Of a stretch of DNA of 64,000 nucleotides, positions 23,743-35,276 are shown piece by piece. Each line of letters begins with the position of its first letter. The stretch's first letter is position 1. Under the pieces are notes generated by a model. That model made no database searches. It saw nothing but the letters and a program-made list of their open reading frames with translations, and was not told the DNA's origin. The position numbers were made by a program, and so were the translations under genes. The stretch covers positions 3,642,225 through 3,706,224 of the forward strand of contig OZ005690.1 of the NCBI GenBank assembly GCA_963930775.1, read 5' to 3'. This stretch comes from Cliona cf. orientalis. Lineage: Eukaryota; Porifera; Demospongiae; Clionaida; Clionaidae.

Positions 23743-24096
23743 CAGGGGCGTAGCCAGGGGGGAGCACAGGGGGCATTTGCCCCCCTTTTTTCCAGAGTCA
23801 TGTAATATTTATCACTTCTTACCGTATAAATATCAGCACCAAGTTGTTACAGCCGCAGTCTTCAGAGTCAAAAATCATCACAGAAAAGCTGACTATAAAG
23901 CTATCTGTAAACAAACTTTCGGGCTATGCCTCGATCGAGCAGTGTCTGGTCTGGAATCTCGAACGTTTGATGAGTTCAAAGAGCACAAAACGGAGCGTGT
24001 GATTTAATTAGTGGGTGTGGTTTCCGGTCTAAACTTTTTCGCGCGCTTCGCGCGCAATCTTGCCCCTTCTTTTCTAAAATCCTGGCTACGCCCCTG
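23743..24096. mobile_element. MITE 1 in copy D (CAGGGGCGTAGCCAGG ends)
   Basis: A 354-bp insertion with inverted ends CAGGGGCGTAGCCAGG and CCTGGCTACGCCCCTG. Internally it has a GGGGGGCA/TGCCCC type subterminal block and a GCGCGCTTCGCGCGC palindrome. The flanks TATACTC and TATTACTC are probably a target duplication with one later base change. hAT-like ends (CAGGGGC) are suggestive only. It splits the GGS-IL-FGGLLDRC region of copy D. Confidence 0.85.
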
Positions 24097-25797
24097 ATAT
24101 TACTCTTTGGAGGACTACTGGATAGATGCACTCTAAGATATAATACAGAAATTATTAACTACAATAAACAAAATGGCAGACCAGTGCACAAAATTGATGG
24201 TTTCACTTATTTAAAAAATGTTAGCAACCTCATAAATAAAAGCGATTCTGAAATAAAATTTGACATCATTTCACGGTCGACTCGAGCATGTTTCTGTAAC
24301 TCAGACGGCATACCAGACTGCAACTACCAGCCGCCAGCAATTGAAGTTAAGAAAGGTGAACAATTTCATGTATCAGTTGCAGCAGTTGATCAAGTAAATC
24401 ATCCCGCGACAAATGTTAGGATGTACTGTTCTCTTCATTACAAATCAAGTGATTTCGGAGATGGTCAAGCAATTCAAGTAGCTAGACAACATTGCACAAG
24501 CTTCTTGTTCAGTGTGCGCTCTTACCAGGATAATGAAAAATTGACCCTTTATGCTAATGGTCCGTGTAGGCAAGCTAGTTTCTCAAAATTTAGCATTGAT
24601 ATCAAATTCAAGGAATGTAAATGCCAAATTGGATTCCAAGTTAAAGCATCAGAAAAAGCTGATTGTGTATGTGTGTGTGATTCAAGATTTGATAAGTACA
24701 TAACCAAATGCAATGCAATAAACCAAACTCTGTTGAGAGAAGGAAGCTTTTGGATTGCCTACTATAATTCCAGCACTAATTCTAGTGGCTACATAATGTA
24801 CAAATATTGCCCACTAGATTACTGTCTTCCAGCATACATGAAACTTCAAATCAACCTAACTAAGTCCAATGGAGCTGACGTACAGTGTGCTTATAATCGC
24901 TCAGGATTGCTATGTGGAAGGTGCCAACTGGGGTTTAGCCTATCCCTTGGTAGCTAGTTCACGCTGCGTACAGTGTCCCAAAACTTGGTACGTCAACTTT
25001 TTGGTGATTCTTTTAGTATCATTTGTATGTGGCATAGGTCTTGTGGCTTTACTGTTATTCCTAAACTTGTCAGTTGCTGTTGGAACTCTAAATGGACTGA
25101 TATTCTATGCCAATATTATTGATTCAAGCAAAAGCACATTCTTCACTTCTTCAACAAAAGCATTCTCTGTGTTCATATCAATGCTGAATTTAGAGATTGG
25201 TTTTGATGTTTGCTTCATCAAAGGGTTGGACACATATGGGAAGACTTGGCTACAGTTATTGTTTCCGATGTATGTCATTTCATTGGTGATCATGATAATT
25301 ATTGTAAGCAGATTTTCAATAAGATTCTCAATGTTGATTGCTAAGAAGAATCCAGTTGCAACTCTAGCCACTCTTATCTTACTTTCCTATATGACTTTGC
25401 TTCGTACAATCATTACCGTTTTATCACAGGCTAAGTTAAAGTACACTGATATTGGTCATAAGAGAGTATGGCTTCCTGACGCAACTATTGATTATTCAAC
25501 CGGAAAGCATATTCCCTTTTTTCTTGTATCCATACTGATCCTCGCAATTGGCATTATATATACACTTCTCCTGTTCTGCTGGCAGTGGATGTTAAAACGC
25601 ATGAAGTACCACAGACTATGCCACTTTTTTGAAGCCTATCATGCTCCCTATGAATTTAAGCATCGCTACTGGTCTGGCTTGCTGCTTTTTACGCGTATTG
25701 GCATTTACTTCTTGATTATTCTGTATGGACATGGTAATCCAAATAACAACCTTCTGGCAATCATTGCAGTCACCAGTGTTCTTCTGTTTGTGAAAGG

Positions 25798-26137
25798 CAG
25801 TGGCGTATCCAGGATTTAACAAAGGGGGGTGCTTAGCGATCTGCGCGCGAAGCGCGCGCGAAAAGTTGGAGGCCACGCCCACTTTTGTTGACCACACCCA
25901 CCATTTTCGCCCGTTATTCACTCTTCACCGCTCAAAAACCATGAAAACCGTTCAGGTGAGCAGCTACTAATGAACTAGCTAGCGATTTTGAAGCTTTAGT
26001 ATAGCGTTTTTATCTAGTAAAATGCTAGTGACATTATTTATTGATGTAAATTAAGGCATGTTAGCACTAATTAATTGTATGCCTCTGAGCCTAAGGGGGG
26101 TGCTCGAGCACCCTGAGCACCCCCCCTGGATACGCCA
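25798..26137. mobile_element. MITE 2 in copy D with 8-bp target duplication
   Basis: A 340-bp element with ends CAGTGGCGTATCCAGG and CCTGGATACGCCA, flanked by perfect 8-bp direct repeats GTGAAAGG at 25790-25797 and 26138-26145. Eight-base duplications are typical of hAT transposons. It shares GGGGGGTGC subterminal runs and a GCGCGCGAAGCGCGCG palindrome with MITE 1. The coding frame of copy D resumes exactly across one copy of the duplication. Confidence 0.9.
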
Positions 26138-26530
26138 GTGAAAGGCCACATTGTACGACGCATATATAAGGATTTTAAAATAGATATCATTGAAACAATT
26201 TGCTACCTCAATATAGTACTTTTGAGTGCAGTCAAACTAGCTTTACTGAATTTCGCAAATCAGGCAATTTATCACAGTATTGCTACATATTTTTCTGGTA
26301 TAATTGCTTTGCTTGTTCTTCTGTATGCTATATGTTATCAAGTTTTCTCTGAAGTTCTTCTAAAGCTTTGGAAGAAGATTCAACTGAGAAGGAATTATAG
26401 TGAAAATCGTGAAATCGGTGACAACCTTGTTGATCAGACGGATATTGAATATGAGCTACTACAAAATGTGTCCATTCAGACACCCACATCATCAATTATT
26501 GAAGGTCAACCTCCTCGTGAGGAGGCTTAG

Positions 26531-27645
26531 TGCATAACGAACTCACTTAAGTTATGAATTTACTTTACACAATTATTGTATATAAATAGCTACACTCGTT
26601 TTAGCAAGAATTTTAGTATATACCTCTCAGATTTAATTTATTAATAGATATAGTAGTAGTTGAGCAGTGTGTGTTCTCTAATTAAACCTGTTTAATTTGA
26701 ATTTTCAGTGTTAGTAGTGTAATTAATGATGGCACTTCACCATGCGTGTATTTCCTTCACAATAATAGTATAGAAATTTGCGTGTGAAATGTTATGTACA
26801 CTATAATAGTTGTGGTGTTAATAATTTCCTTCAGAATTTACAGCTATAGCTAAAATGTCATGTATCCACGCAGTAGCTATCTATAGCAGCTGTACATCAT
26901 GGCTGATGGTTACTATACAGTATAGACTATACATGGCTAACTGGAGCATGGCGGATGCAATTGTTTATAATATGATTAGCATCATGCATAATAGTACAGC
27001 ATTAAATTTTGTCATAGACTTTAATACCAAGTATGTGTGAATTCAAAGCTATGTGTACTATATGAATAGTGTACATTGTATAAACATAATTAAAATGCAC
27101 ATGAGCACAGGCTATTATATTATTATTATTATACCAAACCGTCTTCTTACATCCCTGGTGTGGAGTCCCTATCTCAATCTTAAAGATATTCAAATTCAAA
27201 AGCTTAAACCAGCACACAAAAAGAAACAAAAATGCTTGTCTCAAGTATTGTCACAGTGATTATTAGACCTAGCTATTTCATGACACATTACAAAGCCAAT
27301 TCTGAAACAATTGTAGTATGGAAATTGTTTTCCAGTAAAAGTGATACTCAGCGCGGGTAAACCTCTTTTATCGATCATAACATCACATCCTTGACAAAAA
27401 TATTATATTAATAATAAATTAAATATTGATACACACACAAATGCCTTACATTGTAACGCATGATAAAATTTATTATGCTGGTGGAAGTATTGGTTAAATG
27501 ATGTCACACTGTAACTATACAGCCCATTACATTATGCACATGTTACGATCCACACATGCATGTCTACAATGATATGATATTTGAGGACTCACATATACTG
27601 TAACTACAGTCAGCGCCTATGTTTGTAATTTCCTGTAATCTTTAT
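26531..27645. other. Spacer between D and F
   Basis: About 1.1 kb of AT-rich DNA between two copies whose 3' ends face each other. I see no gene or clear repeat beyond short TTA runs near 27120. Confidence 0.5.
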
Positions 27646-28921
27646 TCAGTAAGTTGGTTCATCACTGTTATGATCACTATGATTTGGATCTGATTCAATT
27701 AGTGGTTGTCTCTCTGTAGAATACTTATGATGTTCAAGTCGAGAACCTGTGTCCAATATAGTGTCTATCTGGTCTTCATGTACTCGGTAAACTTTGTTTA
27801 GACCTCTTCCCACTCCACATGAACGGCATAGTGAGTAAATCTGGTATAAAATAATTACACAATGCCAGTAGAGATAGATGTAATACTTGTCTGCATAGAG
27901 TACCTAATCTTGCTTTTGGTGTGGGAAAATAATATATTATAATGAATCCACTAAGAAAGTATATGTTCAGGCAGAATGGAACTGTGAATACCAAAAGAGC
28001 ATGACTCTCGTAGCTAAATGCTTGTTGAAAACATATAAAAGAGCAAGAGTCCTGCACAGATGAGTAGTATTAGTAATTTGATACTGTTTGGGATAGAGAA
28101 CTTAGATGTGAATACGATAAAGTCCAAACCAATACTGGTGCTTATGCTTCAAAGGAGCAAAGTATGCATCATAGAAAGGATTTATCTTATCATCCATTTT
28201 AGAAGTCTATAGTGATCGAGAGACCCTTCATATCTACTGAACAAGAAGCAAAAGCAGAGTGTATGGCAGCCACAGAAACAGCAGAGTGAACAGTGGTGCA
28301 ACAAAGAGGTTCGAGGATATGTGGATAGCCAAAGTAGTCAAGTGTTCCATCAATTGACCATACAAATGAATGAAAAGTAGCTAGCTAGCTGTTGCTGTAA
28401 CAGTACTATCATTTGGATTACCAGGCACTATTAATGTGAGTATTGAAAAATGCAATATCTCCACAGCGGCCGGTTCGAAGCAGCTTCATGTAAGACAACA
28501 GAATATTAAGTGTACCCAATACTGGAACAGCTCTATTTCCAAAGAGTGTGGTCAATCGAGTTGAATATCGAGCAAGCATAATCATCACTGCAGTCCAGCT
28601 ATGGACCAGAGATAGAGGGGAAAAGCAAATTGTAACCAAGACTTCCAGAAAGCATTCAAGTTTTTAACAAAACGTATTTCAATTCCAAAATCCAGATTCA
28701 GCCATGCTATAAAAGTCTTAAAGAAAATGAGTTTACTGGGTAGTTGATTTGGAAAGAAAATGCTTTGATATGTCCATACAATGTTTGCATAGAAGATGAG
28801 TCCATTAGCTAATCATGCCCTGAGTGACAGTGAGGTTCAAGATACTGATAAACAAAACTAGCAAGAATCCTGCAGCGGCAAAGAAAATAAGAAGAGTTAT
28901 ATTGTTGTCATTTCCACAGTA
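27646..28921 (-). pseudogene. Copy F: 5'-truncated C-type family member
   Basis: The minus strand matches the C-terminal third of copy C: the stop context DEPTY TGA at 27646-27648, the RQPLIES tail, VYRVHEDQ, then the membrane segments up to the YCGNDNNITLLIFFAAAGF region near 28920. Everything N-terminal to that (signal, cap, beta-helix and most Cys modules) is missing. The remaining part is broken into many frames. Homology stops abruptly next to a SINE cluster, so the truncation may be linked to it. Confidence 0.85.
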
Positions 28922-28933
28922 GTTAAATGTTGC

Positions 28934-29038
28934 TTTTAGATGGTTCTATGTAGCCTGGTGAATAACACAGGCTGAAAAGGGAATGTGGAAAAGAACCATG
29001 AAGCCGCCAGGAATCGAACCCAGGTCACTGGCTTGAGC
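28934..29038 (-). repeat. SINE copy, inverted, partial
   Basis: The complement of the tRNA-like SINE at 29295-29452: the tail end (TTTTAGATGGTTCTATGTAG) and the T-arm region (AGCCGCCAGGAATCGAACCC) are both present, with about 30 bases missing between. Together with the plus copy it can form a long hairpin. Confidence 0.7.
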
Positions 29039-29065
29039 CACACCGATGTGTAGTTAGATGTTGCT

Positions 29066-29107
29066 TAGTATCAACACCTTACTGATTATTCATAGAACAA
29101 TCTAAAA
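29066..29107 (+). repeat. SINE tail fragment
   Basis: Matches the 3' part of the SINE (TAGTATCAACACCTTACTGA onward to ATCTAAAA) with a short internal loss of the CCAGGCTAC block. Confidence 0.6.
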
Positions 29108-29294
29108 GCAACATCTAACTACTTAACCTCCTTGAGGTAAAACTATCGGTGTGGCTCTTCTCCGGAGGGAGAATTGTTTCCGGTTGACACCGGAAGGTGT
29201 TCTGAAGGCACACACTGATGGCTGTTGTGTGTGAGACTGCTGTATAGCAGTGCCACTCAACAGTACGGAATGTGGAGGGGGCTGGTGGCCGTGG

Positions 29295-29452
29295 GTGGTC
29301 GTAGCTCAGTGGTTAGAGCAGTGGCGGCTCAAGCCAGCGACCTGGGTTCAATTCCCGGCGGCTTCCCGATTCCTTTCCACATTCCCTTTTCAGCTTATAT
29401 TAGTATCAACACCTTACTGATTATTCACCAGGCTACATAGAACCATCTAAAA
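29295..29452 (+). repeat. tRNA-derived SINE
   Basis: Bases 29295-29366 fold as a tRNA cloverleaf: acceptor GTGGTCG/CGGCTTC with one mismatch, TA, D arm GCTC/GAGC, anticodon arm with loop GGCTCAA, T arm CTGGG/CCCGG with loop TTCAATT. A-box (TAGCTCAGTGG) and B-box (GGTTCAATTCC) promoters for RNA polymerase III are present. Position 33 is G rather than the near-universal T and no CCA-like end follows, so it is not a working tRNA. A body and a tail ending in CATCTAAAA follow. Confidence 0.65.
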
Positions 29453-30121
29453 TGAAACTAATATTAGTATTCTTGCCTATGTTAAATGTGGATGATGTTA
29501 AATTCACCTAATCCTGATATTGAGCAAGCAGATACATGTGCATGAGTCATGCATGCATGTAATGGTGAGGGTTCTGCACTCAAGTACATTCATTGTTGAT
29601 GAATTTTTTAAGTAAAATGTCTATATTCACTACACGCAGGATAATCAATAATGGTGATCACTCCTTAATGTATACTACCATTACCGGTAATATTGTTGTG
29701 GAAAAATTCACTAGTATTATTAGCTAAACCTTAATTAGATAATTTGCCATGAGAATAATACAATAAGGTGATAACCTCATCCTAGGCTATATTATACATG
29801 TTACAGTACGTATTATGTTTTTTTGTCCATGCCGAGCTTACCCTCCCTCTCTACTGTCTTGATTGATATCCTAACATGACATTGTACGTGACCGAACTCA
29901 AAGTGTCTGTGTGTCATTGATTGCTTTGACTAGGTTGAAAAAGTAAACTGTTATATCCGCAATGTCTCTATTGGGTTTATATAAAGTTTTAATTATTTTC
30001 AATTCAAAAAATACATGCATGGAGTACACAAAACCTGTGCATAATCTGCAGGCAGATTTTGTCACACGTTAAAGCACCCTAAGCTTGCATGCAGTCACAA
30101 AAATCTCAGACTGTGCATCTC
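29453..30121. other. Spacer upstream of G
   Basis: About 670 bp, AT-rich, presumably containing the old promoter of copy G. Nothing else is recognised. Confidence 0.45.
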
Positions 30122-32308
30122 ATGGAAACTATCATGGACGATGTTATCAAATGCATCGTGCTCCTCCTAGTAGCAGCAATGCTTCCTTCCCTGTCCGTGT
30201 CAGCTGAAGATGAAGCTGTGGTCTACATCAAATCCTCGCCAAGTGCCGAATGTCCTGCTGGTCCCTGTTATACTCTCTCTCAGTTTGCTACAGATCAGAG
30301 TCGACTTCAGTTGAACACAACATTGCTTTTCTTGTCTGGAAATCACTCCCTCGATTCAGACATTTTTATTGCCGATATTGATCATTTTTACATGCTGATA
30401 TATCCTTCAACATCTTTGTCATTGAGTATCGTACGATGTCTGCAAAATTCTAGCATCAATCTTAGCAATATCGCCACTGTATTGATTCATCAATTGGAAT
30501 TTCACGGATGTGGAGACAACAGTATTTCATCAGTGGACAAATTAACTGTACAAAATTGCTCATTTATCGGCAGCGAAAGTAGTGGAACACCACTAAACAT
30601 CATTCACAGCAATGCAGATTTCACTAATTGTTCGTTTCTGTCCAATCGAATCGGAACGCACCATGGTCCTATATGGATCCACCAAGAGGAGCCATTGCAT
30701 GACAATTTTACTCTATATGCTTTTGTCGGTGGAGCAATGATTGCAAATCAGAGTAACATTAGCATATTTGGAAGCAAATTTGATAAGAACCAAGCTGGTG
30801 TAGGTGGCGCTATATACTCCACTCTTGGTAGCCAAATAAGTATCACTAATAGCACATTTACTGAAAATAATGTATGCTTATTACAATGGCAAAACAAATA
30901 CTCCGTTTGCTTTGGTGGTGTACTTTTCTGTGAGAACAAACATAGCCAAGTGGAGATAATCAACAGTAATTTTACGTCTAATTTTGGGATGTATGGTGGA
31001 GTTTTTACACTTTGTGACCAATGTACTATCAGCATCAATTCATTGACAAGTAGATTTTCTGGAAACCTGGCAAAAGAATATCCTGGAAGTGGGGGAGTGC
31101 TGTATTTACAAGATGTCGTTACTGTTTCTATCCACAAGAGACAATTTTTTAATAATAGTGCCAAATCAGCAGGTGGTGTTTTGAATGTAGACAATTCTAC
31201 CTTGAAAATTTTTGACAGTGAATTCACCAACACCAGTGTGGGGCAATTTGGAGGTGTCATTTGTGTATTCAATGGAACTTTATCTATTGATAGAAGCTAC
31301 TTTGGAAATAACTGTGCTTTTCAAGGTGGTGTTTTGAATTCATTTTCACGTTGCTCGATAATAATTCGTGATAGTGAATTTGGTAACAACGAGGCCATAT
31401 CAGATAAAGACCCATTTAATTCAGCTGGAGGAGTTATTTCCGTAATGCAATCCTCTACCTTGAACATTATTCACACTCATTTCTATAATAACAAAGCGCA
31501 CACGAGTGCTGGTGGTGCTTTGAGTATTTCCTCAAAAATTGAGGCTAATATCATTAACAGTAGCTTCATCGCTAACAAGGCAAGAGTAGGAGGTGCTATT
31601 GAAATATATCAGAGTGAAGTTATTTTCTCTGGATTCAACAATCTGACCGACAATGTTGTTGATAGCAAAGGCGGAGCAATCTATGCCACTGGCGACAGCT
31701 TATTAAATGTGAAGGATGAACTAAGAATGATGTCTAACAATGCATCTGAATCTGGAGGAGGCATCTATTTAAATAGATCTAAGCTAAACTGCCAGTTAAA
31801 TAGTACGATCAAACTCATTAGTAACAAGGCTGTTGGTGGAGGTGGTGGAATATTTGCTATCTATGCAGTAATAAAGGTTTTCTCCAATAGGGATTCCAGC
31901 ATAGAATCAGCCATAGTCTTTGATGGAAACACTGCCAAAATGGGAGGTGGTATTCACCTGGAGCTGGCAACAGAGCTGCTTGTCTTAAAATCAGGAAACG
32001 ACTACACAAAAACCATATAGCTACAACTTACGCTTCATCGAGAATTCAGCCGATTATGGTGGAGCTATTTAGCTACAATGTAGATGAAACAGACTATGAA
32101 GTATGTGCAAGTAAATCATGCTATAGTCACAGTAGTAGTGACAGCACAGAATGCTTTCTGCAAATACTTGTCCTAATGCAAACAGTTCGTATGTTGTATA
32201 ACATTATAACTACTGAATTTGTGAACAACAGTGCTCATGTATCGGGACCCATTTTATACGGAGGTCTTCTCGATAGGTGCACACTAATGCCAAGTGCTGA
32301 AATTTTAT
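30122..32308 (+). pseudogene. Copy G, N-terminal part
   Basis: The best start is the ATG at 30122 or 30134, giving a signal peptide (KCIVLLLVAAMLPSLSVSA); an in-frame ATG at 30089 would add a hydrophilic leader. Then come the cap (VYIKSSPSAECPAGPC.TLSQF) and about 15 Pmp repeats (GGAMI, GGAIY, GGVLF, GGVFT, GGVLN, GGVIS, GGALS, GGGIY, GGGIH), the richest set in the window. A frameshift with a stop near 32018-32020 is followed by the VDETDYEVC and ILYGGLLDRC segments in two further frames. The gene is then cut at 32309 by the nested insertion and resumes at 48387. Confidence 0.88.
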
Positions 32309-32489
32309 ATGAAGTTTATGCATGCATAAACTATAGTTAATAGCATCAGGCCGACGTAAAGAGCACGTTTGCCCATGACGTATGGCGCATGCGCATACGT
32401 CACACTAGTATACAATTATTCTAAATAAAGCACACTTTAACTGCGCAACAACTCCTGCAAGCAAGAAGAACATCGCAGTGGAAAAATCT
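32309..32489 (+). repeat. Terminal repeat segment R1 of the YR retroelement
   Basis: 181 bp that recur with the same length and about two differences at 47647-47827. It begins at the exact break of copy G. It contains a palindrome near the start (TTTATGCATGCATAAA), a 27-base near-palindrome with TGACGTA/TACGTCA ends (32376-32402) and AATAAA at 32424-32429, the elements expected of an LTR-like terminus. Confidence 0.75.
32376..32402. promoter_or_regulatory. CRE-like near-palindrome in R1
   Basis: TGACGTATG, then GCGCATGCGC, then ATACGTCA form an almost perfect inverted repeat with TGACGT half-sites at both ends, the core of CREB/ATF sites. It is preserved in R2 (47714-47740). Binding is inferred only from the half-site. 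Confidence 0.4.
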
Positions 32490-32626
32490 TTGAATCGCCT
32501 TGCCACCGAACAGTTACGAACGGCCAACGCCATGACCAGAGCCTAATAAGACAAGCTACCGCCATGGTCAATGCAGGAGACGATCCTTCCTTCCGAAGTT
32601 ATTTAAGGTACCATTAAATTGCGTGG

Positions 32627-33346
32627 GCGTGAGGTGGGGATATGACACCTAAACCACATCAAAGTCATTAGTGAGGTGCATGTTGTGTAACCACGCCCTT
32701 TTAATTGCACAGGTCTCAGGGGTGAGGCTGCTAGAGCCGGAAGTGTTCATTTAATATCCTCCATGGACCGGAAGCCGAGCCGGAAGGGAGGGGCCAGGCC
32801 ACGCCCAAAACAGCCCCACCCTGTTCCCCAAGGACCACCATTCTCAATCAAATGCCTACTAACCACCGGATGTCCACCGGAAGCCCACAATCAATCCCAA
32901 TTAAAACACACAGCTTCCTCAAGGCCAAAACACACACAAACACTTGGAGGCCGTTCTGCCACACCGCCCACACAAGAGCTCACCTCATTTCCTGTGTGGG
33001 CGGAGTAACAACACGTCATCGCAACCACATCCGCTTCAAACCATCGTCAGCTTCCATCCAGCCGTACAGGCCCCTCGATCGCACCGCCGTACAGTGCCTC
33101 ATTAACAGACATGGCCTCACCTTTGACCTCCTGCCACGCCCCCAAAGCCTCTTGGGCGGGTTCAAAGGTCACCACCGCATCCGGGACACGCCCACCTATC
33201 GCCGCAGCCAAGTCCCCGGCCCCGATGTCCAAGCACTGGCCTGTGAAGCCACGCCCAATCGGAAGCAATAAAACCTGCATTAACGCACACGCACACACTC
33301 CACACAGTGCCAGGAACACGCCCACATGCTTAATTAGGCCTAATTA
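32627..33346 (+). repeat. GC-rich interspersed repeat, longer copy
   Basis: The first about 250 bp match 4128-4380 in inverse orientation; the rest continues without a counterpart in the window. The base composition is clearly GC-richer than the surroundings. Short overlapping open frames exist in several phases (for example 32763-33008 and 32852-33271) but they look like compositional by-products. Confidence 0.65.
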
Positions 33347-33372
33347 GCTTTTTTTTTTTTTTTTTTTTTTTT

Positions 33373-34987
33373 CAAGGTGACCTGAACACTAAGCAGAAAA
33401 AAAAATTGTCCAAAAACCACCATATAATCGAGCTGGGTGCATAGTGGAACCATACAATGCAAGCAGGCAGCCTAAATTTCAATTTTGTCAAAAAGTAGGT
33501 AAAGGTCGTCACGTTACTGTGCGCGCGTGGCCCCGCCCCTCACGTAGCGCGTGGGCGGAAACATTGCAAACGCATGGCTTCCCTGTACAAACATATGGGG
33601 AAACTTCAAAGGGCCGTAACTTTGATTCTAAGGCGTGAATCAAAATTCCCCAAGGTCAAATCTCTAGTTTCGACCCATTCTGCGTGCCCATGTAAAAATT
33701 ATCTCCCCAAGTACTCCCCAACCCCCCAAACATTAATTAATTATATAAATTCTTTTTTTTTTTCTACTTAGTGTTTAACAAGGCGACCTGAACACTAAGC
33801 AGAAAAAAAATTGTCTAAAAACCACCATATAACCGAGCTGGGTGCATAGTGGAACCATACAATGCAAGCAGGCAGCCTATACATTAATTTTGACCAAAGT
33901 GGGTAATGGTCGTCACGTTGATGTGCGCGCGTGGCCCCACCCCTCACGTACAGCGTGGGCGGAAAACATTGCAACTGCATGGCTTCCTATACAAACATAT
34001 GGGAAAACTTCAAAGGGCCATAACTTTAATTCTAAGGCGTGAATCAAAAATCTGTCCGGTCAAATCTCTAGTTTCGACCCATTCTGCGTGCCCATGTAAA
34101 AATTATCCCCCCAAGTGCTCCCAAATCCCCCACGAATTAGATTATTTATTTAAATTTGCTTTTTTTTTCTACTTAGTGTTTAATCAAGGCGACCAGAACA
34201 CTAAGCAGAAAAAAAAATTGTTTGAAAACCGCCACATAGTTGAGCTGGATGCATAGTAGAGCCATACAATGCAAGCAGGCAGCCTATACATTAATTTTGA
34301 TCTAAGTGGGTAATGGTCGTCACGTTAATGTGCGCGCGTGGCCCCGCCCCTCACGTAGCGCGTGGGCGGAAAACATTGCAAATGCATGGCTTCCTATACA
34401 AACATATGGGGTAACTTCAAAGGGCTGTAACTTTAATTCTAAGACGTGAATCAAAATTCCCCAGGATCAAATCTCTAGTTTCGACCCATTCTGCGTGCCC
34501 ATGTAAAAATTATCCCCCCAAGTGCTCCCAAATCCCCCATGAATTAGATTATTTATTTAAATTTGCTTTTTTTTCTACTTAGTGTATAATTTTTTTTTTC
34601 AAGGCGACCAGAACACTAAGCAGAAAAAAAAATTGTTTGAAAACCACCACATAGTTGAGCTGGATGCATAGTAGAGCCATACCATGCAAGCAGGCAGCCT
34701 ATACATCAATTTTGATCAAAGTGGGTAATGGTCGTCACGTTAATGTGCGCGCGTGGCCCCGCCCCTCACGTAGCGCGTGGGCGGAAAACATTGCAACTGC
34801 ATGGCTTCCTATACAAACATATGGGGCAACTTCAAAGGGCCGTAACTTTGATTCTAAGGTGTGAATCAAAATTCCCCAGGGTCAAATCTCTAGTTTCGAC
34901 CCATTCTGCGTGCCCATGTAAAAATTATCTCCCCAAGTGCTCCCAAACCCCCCAAACATTAATTAATTATTTAAATCTTTTTTTTTT
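33373..34987. repeat. Tandem array of four ~405-bp units with inverted ends
   Basis: Units begin at 33373, 33779, 34185 and 34600 (spacings 406, 406, 415, then 388 to the end). Each has CAAGGCGACC.GAACACTAAG near its start and a T-run with CTACTTAGTGTT at its end. AACACTAAGCAGAAAAAAAA and TTTTTTTTCTACTTAGTGTT are inverted repeats with one mismatch, so each unit looks like a MITE with 20-bp ends joined head to tail through about 16 bases. A conserved CACGTAGCGCGTGGGCGG segment lies inside. Confidence 0.85.
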
Positions 34988-35276
34988 CAAGCTACCGTGC
35001 ACACTAAGCAGAAAAAAAAACTGCGGCACATAAGTATACATACCTGCATTGTATATGTTCGCACAAATTAATATGCACTTAGGCTTACTTTACATTGATT
35101 GTTTACCATGCACATACATACACTGCAATACTTTATGTACATTTGGTATATATTACTATGGTAACAACATCTAATGTCACTAAAACCATTCTTCAGTAGA
35201 GTAGAGCATCCCGGAGATAGTCAAGTCATGTTCAAAACAGCTACCCTAGCCCACAATAATTTAATCAATGTATAGT
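34988..35276 (+). repeat. Direct repeat, copy 1
   Basis: A 289-bp segment nearly identical to 35864-36153. It begins CAAGCTACCGTGCACACTAAG and therefore carries the same CACTAAGCAGAAAA end as the tandem array units, but its interior is unrelated. Confidence 0.85.

Larger units (their letters stand above)
21610..26530 (+). pseudogene. Copy D: Pmp-repeat membrane protein, pseudogene with two MITEs
   Basis: The likely start is the ATG at 21610 (MKLQILTIFLLHFCIAF signal peptide); in-frame ATGs at 21580 and 21601 are less likely. The order follows the long subfamily: CPVHFCPTLSEL cap, about 13 Pmp repeats, LLFGGLLDRC turn, ACFCN...CNYQPP, CVCD, CPLDYC, NRSGLLCGRC, membrane core and a tail ending PPREEA. 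Lesions: a frameshift near 22243 at a TATATA run, just before GGAIYSTMG; MITE 23743-24096; an extra TAGT near 24954 that creates a stop inside the GSSRC motif; and MITE 25798-26137, which splits FVKG from HIVRRIYKDF. The remaining frames are otherwise open, so inactivation looks recent. Confidence 0.88.

Noticed and set aside
29295-29366. Functional tRNA gene
   Set aside because: The cloverleaf folds, but position 33 is G, the acceptor stem has a mismatch and the sequence is repeated as part of a longer SINE unit.
4140-33008. Conserved small proteins in the two copies of the GC-rich repeat (MD.KPSRKGG...)
   Set aside because: The similar peptides follow from the two being copies of one repeat; the frames are short, end at different places and have no codon bias visible to me.
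33373-34987. CRISPR-like array
   Set aside because: Units are about 405 bp and repeated as wholes with no short repeat-spacer alternation, and this is an animal genome.
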